Of a DNA stretch of 64,000 nucleotides, positions 25,500-34,504 are shown piece by piece. The notes under the pieces were generated by a model. The model saw only the letters and a program-made list of their open reading frames with translations. It was not told where the DNA came from and did not search any database. The stretch lies in the NCBI GenBank assembly GCA_051861205.1, contig JBHYDC010000019.1, forward strand, positions 21,289-85,288, written 5' to 3'. Positions within the stretch are counted from its first letter, which is position 1, and every line of letters begins with the position of its first letter. This DNA is from JBHYDC01 sp051861205. GTDB lineage: Bacteria; Pseudomonadota; Alphaproteobacteria; Rhizobiales; Pleomorphomonadaceae. The translations under genes were made by a program, and so were the position numbers.

Positions 25500-25528
25500 T
25501 CCATGGGGCGCATTCAGGGACATTCAGT

Positions 25529-26908
25529 ATGAAGTGCGTTCTTTCGATCCTTCTTGCCGCTGCGCTCGCCGCCGCCGGGCTGCCCTTGGCGCCGCCTCAG
25601 GCAAGTGCCGCCGACAATGCCGTGCCGGTCCGCAAAGTCGCCGGCAAGATCGTCCAGCTTGGCCTCAACAAATCCGTCATCATCGATTTCGACGACGACG
25701 TCCGCGATGTTCTCGTGTCGAGCCCCGCCGTCGCCGACGCGGTGGTGCGCACCAACCGCAAGATCTACCTGATCGGCGTCGCCATCGGTGAAACCAATGT
25801 CTTCGTCTTCGGCGAAGGCAATCGCCAGATCGCTCAATTCGAGATCGTGGTCGGCCGCGACACGGCCGCGCTTCAGGCCACGCTGTCCGACCTTATTCCA
25901 GGCTCGAAGATCGTGGCGCGCGCGGTCGGGGAATCCATCGTGCTCTCCGGAACCGTTCCCTCGCCCGAGGGCGCGGCGAAGGCGGCCGATATCGCCGCCC
26001 AATTGATCGGCGGGCCCGACAAGATCGTCAACATGATCCAGATCGCCGGTTCCGATCAGGTCAATCTCAGGGTCGTCATCGCTGAGGTGCAGCGCAATGT
26101 CGCCAAGCAGCTCGGCGTCGATTTCGCTATTCAAACCTCAAACGGCAGCGTCACGGTCAACACCCTGTCCGAAGGCACCTTTGGCGTTGCCGGAAAATCC
26201 CTCGCGGACACCGGCGTATCGATCGGCTGGGGCGACAATTACGCCAATATCCGCGCTCTCGAACAGAACAACATTCTCAAAACCCTCGCCGAGCCCAACC
26301 TGACGGCCGTTTCGGGCGAGGACGCCAACTTCCTTGTCGGCGGCGAGGTGCCGACCATTTTGGGCTATGAAGACGGCACCTACACCTACGGCTTCAAGCC
26401 CTATGGCGTCGGCCTATCCTTCACGCCCGTCGTGCTCTCGCCGGGGTTGATCAGCCTGCGCATCAAAACCGAGATCAGCGAGCTCGACAACAGCACGGCT
26501 CTCAGCCTCGGCAACCAAAACGGCCTAGCCATCCAAGGCTTCAAGACGCGCCGCGCCGAAACGACGGTCGAACTTCCCTCCGGCGGGTCGATCGTGCTCG
26601 GCGGTCTCGTCAAGGACGACGTGCGCCAGTCGCTCAACGGAACGCCCGGTCTGATGGATCTGCCGATCCTCGGCGCCCTGTTCAAGTCGCGCGACTTCCA
26701 GCGCCAGCAAACCGAACTCGTGATCTTCGTCACGCCCTACATCGTCGATCCGGTCGCCACCTCCGCGCTCGCGCGGCCGGACCAGAACCTTTCCTTCGCG
26801 CCCGATGCGCAAGGCTATTTTCTCAACCAAGTCAACCGCATCTACCGTTCGCAAGGCAGCGTTCCGGGCGGCTCCTATCAGGGCCGCGTCGGCTTCGTCT
26901 ACGAGTGA
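25529..26908 (+). CDS. cpaC: Outer-membrane secretin CpaC/RcpA
   Basis: 459 residues from the ATG at 25529, with a signal peptide ending at QASAAD. An N-terminal secretin domain (KSVIIDFDDDVRDVLVSSP), a BON-like segment (GTVPSPEGAAKAADIAAQL) and a C-terminal secretin barrel domain (NNILKTLAEPNLTAVSG, PILGALFKSRDF, ELVIFVTPYIVDP) appear in order. It forms the outer-membrane ring through which the Flp pilus passes. The stop codon lies close to the cpaD start. Confidence 0.93.
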   Translation: MKCVLSILLAAALAAAGLPLAPPQASAADNAVPVRKVAGKIVQLGLNKSVIIDFDDDVRDVLVSSPAVADAVVRTNRKIYLIGVAIGETNVFVFGEGNRQIAQFEIVVGRDTAALQATLSDLIPGSKIVARAVGESIVLSGTVPSPEGAAKAADIAAQLIGGPDKIVNMIQIAGSDQVNLRVVIAEVQRNVAKQLGVDFAIQTSNGSVTVNTLSEGTFGVAGKSLADTGVSIGWGDNYANIRALEQNNILKTLAEPNLTAVSGEDANFLVGGEVPTILGYEDGTYTYGFKPYGVGLSFTPVVLSPGLISLRIKTEISELDNSTALSLGNQNGLAIQGFKTRRAETTVELPSGGSIVLGGLVKDDVRQSLNGTPGLMDLPILGALFKSRDFQRQQTELVIFVTPYIVDPVATSALARPDQNLSFAPDAQGYFLNQVNRIYRSQGSVPGGSYQGRVGFVYE

Positions 26909-26937
26909 GGGCGGCCTCTTCAATCCGGAGCATGGTC

Positions 26938-27660
26938 GTGAAAACCCGTTTCTCCCTTGATCCTTCCAAGCGCCGCGCCCGTCTCGCCGGGGTCGCCGTG
27001 CTGGCCGCTCTGATCCTCACGGGCTGCAAGCAGACGGAGGTGATCACCGGCACGCTCCCGACCGACGGATACCGCACCCGCTATCCCATCGTCATCACCG
27101 AAGCGGCGGAAACGTTGGATATCCCCCTCGGCTCCGGCGCGGGCGGTCTCTCGCAGGCCACGCGCGACCGGGTCCGCGCCTTTGCCGCCGACGCCGCCGA
27201 GCGCGGTACCGGATCGCTGGTCGTGATGACGCCGTCCGGCTCGGGTAACACAACCGTCGCGGCCTATGTCGCGCGCGACATTCGCCGCCAACTCGAAGCC
27301 GGTGGGTTGCCCTCCGCGCTGATCGAGATGCGTACCTATCAGGTCGATGATCCCAGCGCCAACGCGCCGCTCCGCCTCGCATATACCCGCATTAAAGCCG
27401 TCACCGAGCCCTGCGGCCGGTGGGCGGGTTCGATCTTGCCGGATCCGAACCGGGACGATGCGGGCGAGAATTTCGGCTGCTCCAGTCAGTCGAACCTAGC
27501 GGCCATGGTCGCCGAACCGACCGACCTGATCGCGCCGCGCGCCTCCACGTCCAGCTCCGCCGCACGGCGCACCGCGATGATGGACGCGTGGCGCCAGGGC
27601 AAGCTGACGCCCGGAACCTACAAGACTGGGTCCACCAGCGCAGCCTCGGGCGGGCTATGA
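26938..27660 (+). CDS. cpaD: Pilus assembly lipoprotein CpaD
   Basis: 240 residues from the GTG at 26938, chosen because GGAG ends seven bases before it; the ATG at 26932 is too near. The lipobox LILTGCKQ follows a hydrophobic stretch, so the mature protein starts at that Cys. The conserved CpaD C-terminal motif with two cysteines (CGRWAG, FGCSSQSNLAAMV) is present. It assists secretin assembly or stability. The next gene begins two bases after the stop. Confidence 0.88.
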   Translation: MKTRFSLDPSKRRARLAGVAVLAALILTGCKQTEVITGTLPTDGYRTRYPIVITEAAETLDIPLGSGAGGLSQATRDRVRAFAADAAERGTGSLVVMTPSGSGNTTVAAYVARDIRRQLEAGGLPSALIEMRTYQVDDPSANAPLRLAYTRIKAVTEPCGRWAGSILPDPNRDDAGENFGCSSQSNLAAMVAEPTDLIAPRASTSSSAARRTAMMDAWRQGKLTPGTYKTGSTSAASGGL

Positions 27661-27661
27661 C

Positions 27662-28942
27662 ATGACCGATCACCGCCCTCCCACAGCGCCCCCCGGCGAG
27701 ATCGGCGGCAAGAACCCGCCGGACCTTCGCCCGATCCCGCGCATCGCCATCCTCGCCTTTTGCGAAACGCCTGAGGTGGCCGACGTGCTCGAACGCGCCG
27801 CCGCCGACCGCCGCATGCACAAGACCCATGTGAAAGTCCACATGGGCGGCATCGCCGCCGCGAACCGCTTCTTCGCCGATGCCCCGACGCCCAATCTCCT
27901 TCTCGTCGAAACGCGCGAATCCCGTGAACGCGCCCTCGAACAGCTCGACGAGCTTGCCGGCGTCTGCGATAGCGGCACCAAGGTCATCGTGATCGGGCAT
28001 CACAACGACGTTCTGCTCTACCGCGAGCTGATCCGGCGCGGTGCGAGCGATTACATGGTCGCCCCCTTCGGGCTTTTCGACATCATCCGCGAGATCGGCG
28101 AGATTTATCTGGCGGCCGATACGCCGCCGGTCGGGCGCAGCATCGCCTTCATCGGCGCGCGCGGTGGCACCGGGTCCTCCACGCTCGCGCATAATGTCGC
28201 CTATTCCTTGTCCAGGCTCTATGAGGCGGGCGTGCTGATCGCCGATATGGACCTTGCCTGGGGCACGGCCGGCCTCAACTTCAACCAGGATCCCGCTCAG
28301 GGGATCGGCGACGTCGTCCAGTCGCCCGACCGGGTGGACGAGGTGTTCCTCGACCGCCTGCTCGCCAAATGCACCGATCACCTCAGCCTGCTCGCCGCGC
28401 CGGCCACCCTCGATCGGGCTTATGACTTCGAGGAAGGCATGTTCACGCCCCTGATCGACGTCGCGCGCGGCGGCGCGCCGGCCGTCGTCCTCGATCTACC
28501 GCATCAATGGACCGGCTGGGTGCGCAGCACCCTGGCGCTTGCCGACGAAGTGGTCATCACCGCAACGCCGGATCTTTCCTCGCTGCGCAACACCAAGAAC
28601 CTTCTCGACCATTTGAAGCTCCTGCGCCCCAATGATGCCGCGCCGCGCGTCGTGCTCAACCAGGTCGGCCTTCCCAAGCGGCCGGAGTTGAAGCCCGCCG
28701 ACTTCCAGAAGGCGCTCGGCGCGCAGCCGCTCGCGATCATCCCCTTCGATGCGGCCTTGTTCGGGCAGGCGGCGAACAACGGTCAGATGCTGGCCGATAT
28801 CAGCCCCAGAGCCCCGATCGCGGTGATCCTGGACCAGATCGCACAGGCCGCCATGGGGCGCGCGCGCGTCAGCAAGGCGAGGACAAGCGCACTTGCGCCT
28901 TTCCTCGCCCGCTTGCCGCTCGGAAAAAAGAAATCCGGCTGA
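27662..28942 (+). CDS. cpaE: CpaE/TadZ pilus localisation ATPase
   Basis: 426 residues. Residues ~30-150 form a receiver-like domain; from ~155 on a ParA/MinD-type ATPase domain follows. The Walker A is ARGGTGSSTLAHN, lacking the usual lysines, which is normal in this family. VLIADMDLAWG is Walker A', and VLDLPHQW is Walker B. TadZ places the pilus machine at a cell pole. The cpaF gene starts 21 bp later. Confidence 0.92.
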   Translation: MTDHRPPTAPPGEIGGKNPPDLRPIPRIAILAFCETPEVADVLERAAADRRMHKTHVKVHMGGIAAANRFFADAPTPNLLLVETRESRERALEQLDELAGVCDSGTKVIVIGHHNDVLLYRELIRRGASDYMVAPFGLFDIIREIGEIYLAADTPPVGRSIAFIGARGGTGSSTLAHNVAYSLSRLYEAGVLIADMDLAWGTAGLNFNQDPAQGIGDVVQSPDRVDEVFLDRLLAKCTDHLSLLAAPATLDRAYDFEEGMFTPLIDVARGGAPAVVLDLPHQWTGWVRSTLALADEVVITATPDLSSLRNTKNLLDHLKLLRPNDAAPRVVLNQVGLPKRPELKPADFQKALGAQPLAIIPFDAALFGQAANNGQMLADISPRAPIAVILDQIAQAAMGRARVSKARTSALAPFLARLPLGKKKSG

Positions 28943-28963
28943 ATCTTCGGGAAAAGGTGACGC

Positions 28964-30427
28964 ATGTTCGGCAAACGCGGAAGTTTCGGGTCGAGCGAGG
29001 GCAAGGGGGCGTCCACACCTGCCGCCGTCAAGGCCGCACCGCATCTGCCCGCCGCGGCCCTTCCTGCTCCCGCCGTGTCCCGCGCGGACGAGCTATCCAT
29101 ATCGCCCGGCGAGCCGGAAGCCCGTCGCCGCTCCGCCAATTACTACGACGTGAAGTCCTCGATCTTCTCGGCCCTCATCGAGACGATCGACCTTTCGCAG
29201 CTTGCCAAGCTCGACCTTGAAACCGCTCGCGAAGAAATCCGCGACATCGTCAACGATATCATCTCGCTGCAGTCCGTGATCATGTCGATCTCCGAGCAGG
29301 AGGATCTGCTCGCCGACATCGTCAACGACGTCCTCGGCTACGGGCCCTTGGAGCCGCTGCTCGCCCGCGATGACATCGCGGACATCATGGTCAATGGAGC
29401 CGACACCACCTACATCGAAGTCGCCGGCAAGATGCAGCGGACCAACATCCGCTTTCGCGACAACGCCCAGCTCATGAACATCTGCCAGCGCATCGTCAGC
29501 CAGGTCGGCCGGCGCGTCGACGAGTCAAGCCCGATCTGCGACGCGCGCCTGCCGGATGGGTCTCGCGTCAACGTCATCGCCCCGCCGCTCGCCATCGACG
29601 GGCCGACCCTCACCATCCGCAAGTTCAAGAAGGACAAGCTGACGCTCGGCCAGCTCGTCAAATTCGGCACCATCACGGCCGAGGGATCGACGATCCTTCA
29701 GATCATTGGCCGCTCCCGCTGCAACGTCATCGTCTCCGGCGGTACCGGCTCCGGCAAGACGACGCTGCTCAACTGCCTGACGGCCGCCATCGACACGACC
29801 GAACGCATCATCACCTGCGAGGACGCGGCCGAGCTGCAATTGCAGCAGCCCCATGTGGTGCGGCTTGAAACCCGACCGCCGAACCTTGAAGGCGAGGGGC
29901 AGATCACGATGCGTGATCTCGTGAGGAACTGCCTGCGCATGCGCCCCGAGCGGATCATCGTCGGCGAAGTGCGCGGTCCCGAGGCCTTCGATCTTCTCCA
30001 AGCCATGAACACCGGCCACGACGGCTCGATGGGAACGCTGCATGCCAACTCCCCGCGCGAGGCGCTTTCGCGCATGGAGTCCATGATCACCATGGGCGGC
30101 TTCACGCTGCCCTCCCGCACGCTGCGCGAGATGATCGTCTCGTCGGTGGACGTGATCGTCCAGGCCGCGCGCCTGCGCGACGGCTCCCGCCGCATTACCC
30201 ACATCACCGAGGTCATGGGCATGGAGGGCGATGTGATCGTCACCCAGGACCTCTTCCTCTACGAAATCTTGGGTGAAGACGAAGCCGGGCGCCTCATCGG
30301 CCGTCACAAATCCACCGGCATCGGCCGCCCCCGCTTCTGGGACCGGGCCCGCTACTACGGCCTGGAAAAGCAGCTCGCCGCCGCGCTCGATGCCTCCGAA
30401 ATCAAGGATCGCGATGCCTTCGGCTGA
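28964..30427 (+). CDS. cpaF: CpaF/TadA pilus assembly ATPase
   Basis: 487 residues. After an alanine/proline-rich N-terminus (about 1-60), the protein has the type II/IV secretion ATPase core: Walker A SGGTGSGKTTLLN, the Asp box in TCEDAAELQL, Walker B RMRPERIIVGEVRGPEA and the His box GHDGSMGTLHANSP. It powers pilus extension as a cytosolic hexamer at TadB/TadC. Confidence 0.95.
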   Translation: MFGKRGSFGSSEGKGASTPAAVKAAPHLPAAALPAPAVSRADELSISPGEPEARRRSANYYDVKSSIFSALIETIDLSQLAKLDLETAREEIRDIVNDIISLQSVIMSISEQEDLLADIVNDVLGYGPLEPLLARDDIADIMVNGADTTYIEVAGKMQRTNIRFRDNAQLMNICQRIVSQVGRRVDESSPICDARLPDGSRVNVIAPPLAIDGPTLTIRKFKKDKLTLGQLVKFGTITAEGSTILQIIGRSRCNVIVSGGTGSGKTTLLNCLTAAIDTTERIITCEDAAELQLQQPHVVRLETRPPNLEGEGQITMRDLVRNCLRMRPERIIVGEVRGPEAFDLLQAMNTGHDGSMGTLHANSPREALSRMESMITMGGFTLPSRTLREMIVSSVDVIVQAARLRDGSRRITHITEVMGMEGDVIVTQDLFLYEILGEDEAGRLIGRHKSTGIGRPRFWDRARYYGLEKQLAAALDASEIKDRDAFG

Positions 30428-30526
30428 CATCCGCAACCCCTGCACGCCGCCCTCGATGCCGGTTCTAGCCAAGCATGGCCTTGACGGAACGGCTCCGCTG
30501 AATCGCCAGGCTGGGGCGCCACGGGA

Positions 30527-31519
30527 ATGAACGCCTTGGTGCTGATCCTCGGCCTTCTCGTTTTCATTGCCGTCGGCGCCATCGCGCTTGCCGTGGTCTA
30601 TCCCTCCATGGCGAGGGCCTCCGCGCAGGAAAAGCGGGTCGGGCGGCTCGCCGGCGCCGAGCACAGCACGCCGCGCGTCAATAAGGCCGATGATGGCCGA
30701 GCCCGCCGCCGCTCCGTTCAACAGACCCTGAAGGATCTCGACGCCAAGCAGAAATACAAGGCATCCCGCTCCACCAATCCGCCCCTGGAACTACGGCTGC
30801 GGCAGGCCGGCTTGTCGATGAGCAAGACCCGCTTTCTTCTGATCGGCGCCGGCCTCGGTCTCGCCGCCGTCCTACTCGCGCTTGTCAGCGGCCAGTCGAT
30901 GCTGATCTCGCTTGGCATCGGCCTCGTCTTCGGCGCCGGCGTTCCCCGCTTTGTTGTCGGCATCATCCGAAAGCGCCGGCAAGCCGCCTTCACCGAGGAA
31001 CTGCCGAACGCCGTCGAGGTCATCGTGCGCGGCGTCAAGGCGGGCCTCCCGCTTAACGACTGCCTACGCATGATCGCCACGGAAGCGCGCGAACCGCTTC
31101 GCTCTGAATTCCGCGCCATTTTGGAATCGCTGACGATGGGCGTTCCCATAGACGAGGCGGTCGGTAAGCTCACCGAGCGCATGCCGCTGCCTGAAGCCAA
31201 TTTCTTCGCCATCGTCATCGCCATTCAAAGCAAGGCGGGTGGCAATCTGTCCGAGGCGCTCGGAAACCTCGCTAAAGTTCTGCGCGAGCGAAAGAAGATG
31301 CGCGCCAAGGTCCAGGCCATGAGCATGGAAGCCAAGGCATCGGCATCGATCATCGGCGCCCTGCCGGTCATCGTCGCCCTTCTCGTCTACATCACAAGCC
31401 CCGAATACATTGCCATTCTATGGACCGACCCGGCTGGACAAATCGTGCTCGGCGGCTCGGCCCTCACGATGTTCGCCGGCGTCATGGTGATGCGAAAGAT
31501 GATCGCGTTCGACATTTGA
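30527..31519 (+). CDS. tadB: Inner-membrane platform protein TadB
   Basis: 330 residues of the type II secretion F (T2SSF) family. One N-terminal helix, a cytosolic linker rich in charged residues, further helices around residues 105-145 and two at the C-terminus are visible. The T2SSF domain core (ELPNAVEVIVRGVKAGLPL, AIQSKAGGNLSEALGNLAKV) is intact. It forms the membrane platform with TadC and couples to CpaF. A 99-bp gap separates it from cpaF. Confidence 0.93.
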   Translation: MNALVLILGLLVFIAVGAIALAVVYPSMARASAQEKRVGRLAGAEHSTPRVNKADDGRARRRSVQQTLKDLDAKQKYKASRSTNPPLELRLRQAGLSMSKTRFLLIGAGLGLAAVLLALVSGQSMLISLGIGLVFGAGVPRFVVGIIRKRRQAAFTEELPNAVEVIVRGVKAGLPLNDCLRMIATEAREPLRSEFRAILESLTMGVPIDEAVGKLTERMPLPEANFFAIVIAIQSKAGGNLSEALGNLAKVLRERKKMRAKVQAMSMEAKASASIIGALPVIVALLVYITSPEYIAILWTDPAGQIVLGGSALTMFAGVMVMRKMIAFDI

Positions 31520-31529
31520 AGGGTCAGCC

Positions 31530-32504
31530 GTGGACGTCCTCGACAACATTCGCGACCCGCAAGTCCTGATCGCCGTGATGGTCTCCATCGCCATCTTCGC
31601 GACCATCCTCTCCATCGCGCTGCCGCTCTTGTCCACCGACAGGCTGGCAATGCGCATGAAGACGGTGGCGATCGAGCGCGACAAGATCCGCGCGCGGGAA
31701 CGCAGCCGCCTGACCGCTGAAACCGGGCGCGGCACGCTGCGCGGCAAGGAATCCAAGCGCTACATGCGCCATCTCGTGGAAAAGCTCAGCCTGCGGCAGG
31801 GGCTGATGGACGATAAGGCAAGGCTCCAGCTCGTCCAAGCCGGCATTCGCAGCGAGGCCGGTTCCACCAGCTTTCTCTTCGCCCGCTTCGTCTTGCCCTT
31901 CGTCTTCGGCGGCTTGACCGCCCTCTACATCTTCGTCCTCAACGACTTCGACCGGCCGCTGGTCCTCAAGATCTGCATCTGCCTGATGGGTGGTTACGCC
32001 GGCTTCTACCTGCCGCTGCTCCTCGTCAAGAACCTCGTCACCAAACGCCAGACGTCGATCCGCCGCGCCTTCCCCGATTCGCTGGATCTGCTGCTGATCT
32101 GTGTGGAATCCGGCATGTCGGTGGAGGCAGGTTTCCGCAAGGTCGCCGACGAGATCGGCGCGCAGTCGATCCCGCTGGCCGAGGAGCTTAGCCTCACCAT
32201 GGCCGAGCTTTCCTTCCTGCCCGAACGGCGCGTGGCCTATGAAAACCTCGCCAACCGCACGGGCCTCGAAGGCGTCAAGGCCGTCACCTTGTCGCTCATC
32301 CAAGCCGAACGCTACGGCACGCCGCTCGGCGCCACGCTGCGCGTGATGGCTCAGGAAAATCGCGACATGCGTATGAACGAGGCGGAAAAGAAGGCCGCAT
32401 CCCTGCCGCCGAAGTTGACGGTGCCGATGATCATCTTCTTCCTGCCCGTGCTCTTCGCGGTTATCATGTCCCCTGCCATCATCCGCATCATGGCGATGCC
32501 GTGA
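31530..32504 (+). CDS. tadC: Inner-membrane platform protein TadC
   Basis: 324 residues starting at GTG 31530, 10 bp after the tadB stop. It is a second T2SSF protein: membrane segments near residues 10-32, 110-160 and at the C-terminus (PMIIFFLPVLFAVIMSP), with the cytosolic core FPDSLDLLLICVESGMSVEA. It pairs with TadB. Its last 17 bp overlap the tail of the M20 amidohydrolase gene on the other strand. No tadD-type TPR gene follows, although many tad loci have one. Confidence 0.93.
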   Translation: MDVLDNIRDPQVLIAVMVSIAIFATILSIALPLLSTDRLAMRMKTVAIERDKIRARERSRLTAETGRGTLRGKESKRYMRHLVEKLSLRQGLMDDKARLQLVQAGIRSEAGSTSFLFARFVLPFVFGGLTALYIFVLNDFDRPLVLKICICLMGGYAGFYLPLLLVKNLVTKRQTSIRRAFPDSLDLLLICVESGMSVEAGFRKVADEIGAQSIPLAEELSLTMAELSFLPERRVAYENLANRTGLEGVKAVTLSLIQAERYGTPLGATLRVMAQENRDMRMNEAEKKAASLPPKLTVPMIIFFLPVLFAVIMSPAIIRIMAMP

Positions 32505-33687
32505 TGCGCCTCGCCAGCGCGGCGGTTGCCAGCGTCACCCAATAGCTCGACCCGAAATCGATGGCGCCATCGTCGAAATCATAGGCAGGATGGTGCAGCC
32601 CGGCCGAGGGCCCGTTGCCGAGGAAGATGTAGGCGCCGGGCACCCGTTCTAGAAAATAGGCGAAATCCTCAGCCCCCATCATCGGCTCGGCGTCCCCGTT
32701 CACCGCCCCGTCGCCCGCTACCTGCCGCGCCACACCGGCCGCGAAGGCCGCCGCCGCGCCGTCGTTGATCGTCACGGGATAGCCCCGCCGATATCTGACT
32801 GCCGCCTCCGCTCCGAACACGGCCGCGGTCGCGCGCGCCACATGGCCCACACGTTCCTCGACCTCCCGCCGCACGTCCTGATCCAGCGCGCGCACCGTGC
32901 CGGACAGTTTCGCGGTCTGCGGGATCACGTTGTCGGTGGTGCCGGCGTTGAAACAGGTGATCGACACCACCGCGGATTTCAGCGGGTTCAAGCTGCGCGA
33001 CACGATCGATTGCAGCGCCGTCACCACATGCGCGCCGACCAGTACCGGATCGATCGTCTCGTTCGGCTTGGCCGCATGCCCGCCGCGCCCCGTAATCTCG
33101 ATCGACAGCCGGTCCGCCGATGCCATGATCGGTCCCGGACGGATCGCGAATTTCCCGACATCGAGGCCGGGCAGGTTGTGCAAGCCGTAGATTTCGTCGA
33201 TCCGGACGCGGTCGAGCAACCCGTCGTCGATCATCGCCTTCGCCCCGCCGCCGCCCTCTTCGGCGGGTTGGAACACGAACACGACAGTGCCGTCAAAGCT
33301 GCGCGTTTCCGCCAGATGCCGCGCTGCGCCAAGCAGCATGGCGGTGTGTCCGTCATGCCCGCAGGCATGCATCCGGCCGGGGCTGAGCGACGTCCACGGC
33401 TTGCCGGAGGTCTCGGTGATCGGCAGCGCGTCCATGTCTGCCCGTAGCCCAACCGAGCGGCCGGAAGCCCCGCTCCGTCCGTGCAGGATGCCCACCACGC
33501 CGGTCCGCCCGATGCCGGTCAGCACCTCGTCGAGGCCGAACGCCCGCAGCTTGTCCGCCACCACCTCCGACGTCCGGAACACGTCGTAGAGCAATTCCGG
33601 ATTGCGGTGGAAATCCCGCCGCCATTCGGCAATCTCGGGCGCGGCATCGGCGATGCTGTTGAGCACGGGCAAAATCGAGCACTCCAT
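32488..33687 (-). CDS. M20-family amidohydrolase (hippurate/N-acyl amino acid hydrolase type)
   Basis: 399 residues. Metal ligands are visible in HACGHDGHTAMLLG, in QPAEEGGGGA and in GLHHPAYDFDD near the C-terminus; GLRADMDALP is the conserved N-terminal motif. The family cleaves amide bonds of N-acyl amino acids, hippurate or indole-3-acetyl conjugates in the cytosol. The dimerisation domain lies about 185-300. Its tail overlaps tadC by 17 bp, and the CAP-domain gene is transcribed divergently. Confidence 0.92.
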   Translation of the reverse strand: MECSILPVLNSIADAAPEIAEWRRDFHRNPELLYDVFRTSEVVADKLRAFGLDEVLTGIGRTGVVGILHGRSGASGRSVGLRADMDALPITETSGKPWTSLSPGRMHACGHDGHTAMLLGAARHLAETRSFDGTVVFVFQPAEEGGGGAKAMIDDGLLDRVRIDEIYGLHNLPGLDVGKFAIRPGPIMASADRLSIEITGRGGHAAKPNETIDPVLVGAHVVTALQSIVSRSLNPLKSAVVSITCFNAGTTDNVIPQTAKLSGTVRALDQDVRREVEERVGHVARATAAVFGAEAAVRYRRGYPVTINDGAAAAFAAGVARQVAGDGAVNGDAEPMMGAEDFAYFLERVPGAYIFLGNGPSAGLHHPAYDFDDGAIDFGSSYWVTLATAALARRITASP

Positions 33688-33829
33688 ACACGAAAGGTGA
33701 AGCTAGCACGCCCGGCCGCACCCGCGCGAGTGGGTCCGCGAGCGGGGTTCTCGTGTTGGGGCGAGCGCAGATTTGCCAATCTTCTCATGCTATGACACCG
33801 GCTTATCCCCGACCGTCGGAGACCGATTC

Positions 33830-34432
33830 GTGACCTTCGCAGCCCGCGCCATCCCGTTTCTCGCCCTTGGCCTTGCCGCCGCCGTTCTCGCCGCCTGCCA
33901 GGGCAATGCGCCGGTCAGCACCGTCAAGCCGAGCTTCTACAGCGATCTTGCCTCGCCCAGCGCTCAGGTCGATCAGGTCAAGGCGCTCGCGATGATCAAC
34001 GAATACCGCGCGAAGAACGGCTCCGGCCCCCTCCGCCTCGATCCGGAGCTGTCGCGGATCGCCGCCAGCTACGCGCGCGTTATGGCGGATGCAGACCAGA
34101 TGTCGCATTCCGTCACCGAAGACACCAAGATCGGCCCCCGCCTCAGAGCCAACGGCTACGCCTTCGTCGCCGCGGGCGAGAATATCGCGGCCGGCTACCG
34201 CACGCTGGCCGAAGCCTTTTCCGGCTGGCGCCAGTCGCCCCGCCACGATCGCGGCATGAAGGACAAGGAAATGACGGCGATGGGCATCGCCACCGCCTAC
34301 AACCCGAACTCCAAATACAAGGTGTTCTGGTGCCTCATCCTCGCCAAGCCGCGCGACACGCTGGCGCCGGGCGTCGCCTCCGTGCCCACGGTCGTCAACG
34401 CTGGTGGCCTCACCGCCGTCACCGTTCAGTAA
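33830..34432 (+). CDS. CAP/SCP-domain lipoprotein
   Basis: 200 residues from the GTG at 33830 (GGAG eight bases upstream). The lipobox LAACQG follows a hydrophobic stretch near residues 8-23, so the protein is lipid-anchored. The CAP domain spans about 50-175: MINEYRAKNGSGPLRLD, an invariant His in MSHSV, and GENIAAGY, with a final FWCLILAKP. Bacterial CAP proteins are extracytoplasmic; no enzyme role is established for this branch. Confidence 0.87.
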   Translation: MTFAARAIPFLALGLAAAVLAACQGNAPVSTVKPSFYSDLASPSAQVDQVKALAMINEYRAKNGSGPLRLDPELSRIAASYARVMADADQMSHSVTEDTKIGPRLRANGYAFVAAGENIAAGYRTLAEAFSGWRQSPRHDRGMKDKEMTAMGIATAYNPNSKYKVFWCLILAKPRDTLAPGVASVPTVVNAGGLTAVTVQ

Positions 34433-34504
34433 CGCCAAAAGTCGGGCCCGAATTCTGCCAAGGCCGATTGCATTGTGCACCGCACCCGGCCAAACTCTAA
34501 AGCC

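Noticed and set aside
29525..30721. 398-codon minus-strand frame
   Set aside because: It runs antisense to cpaF and the start of tadB; cpaF has all ATPase motifs.
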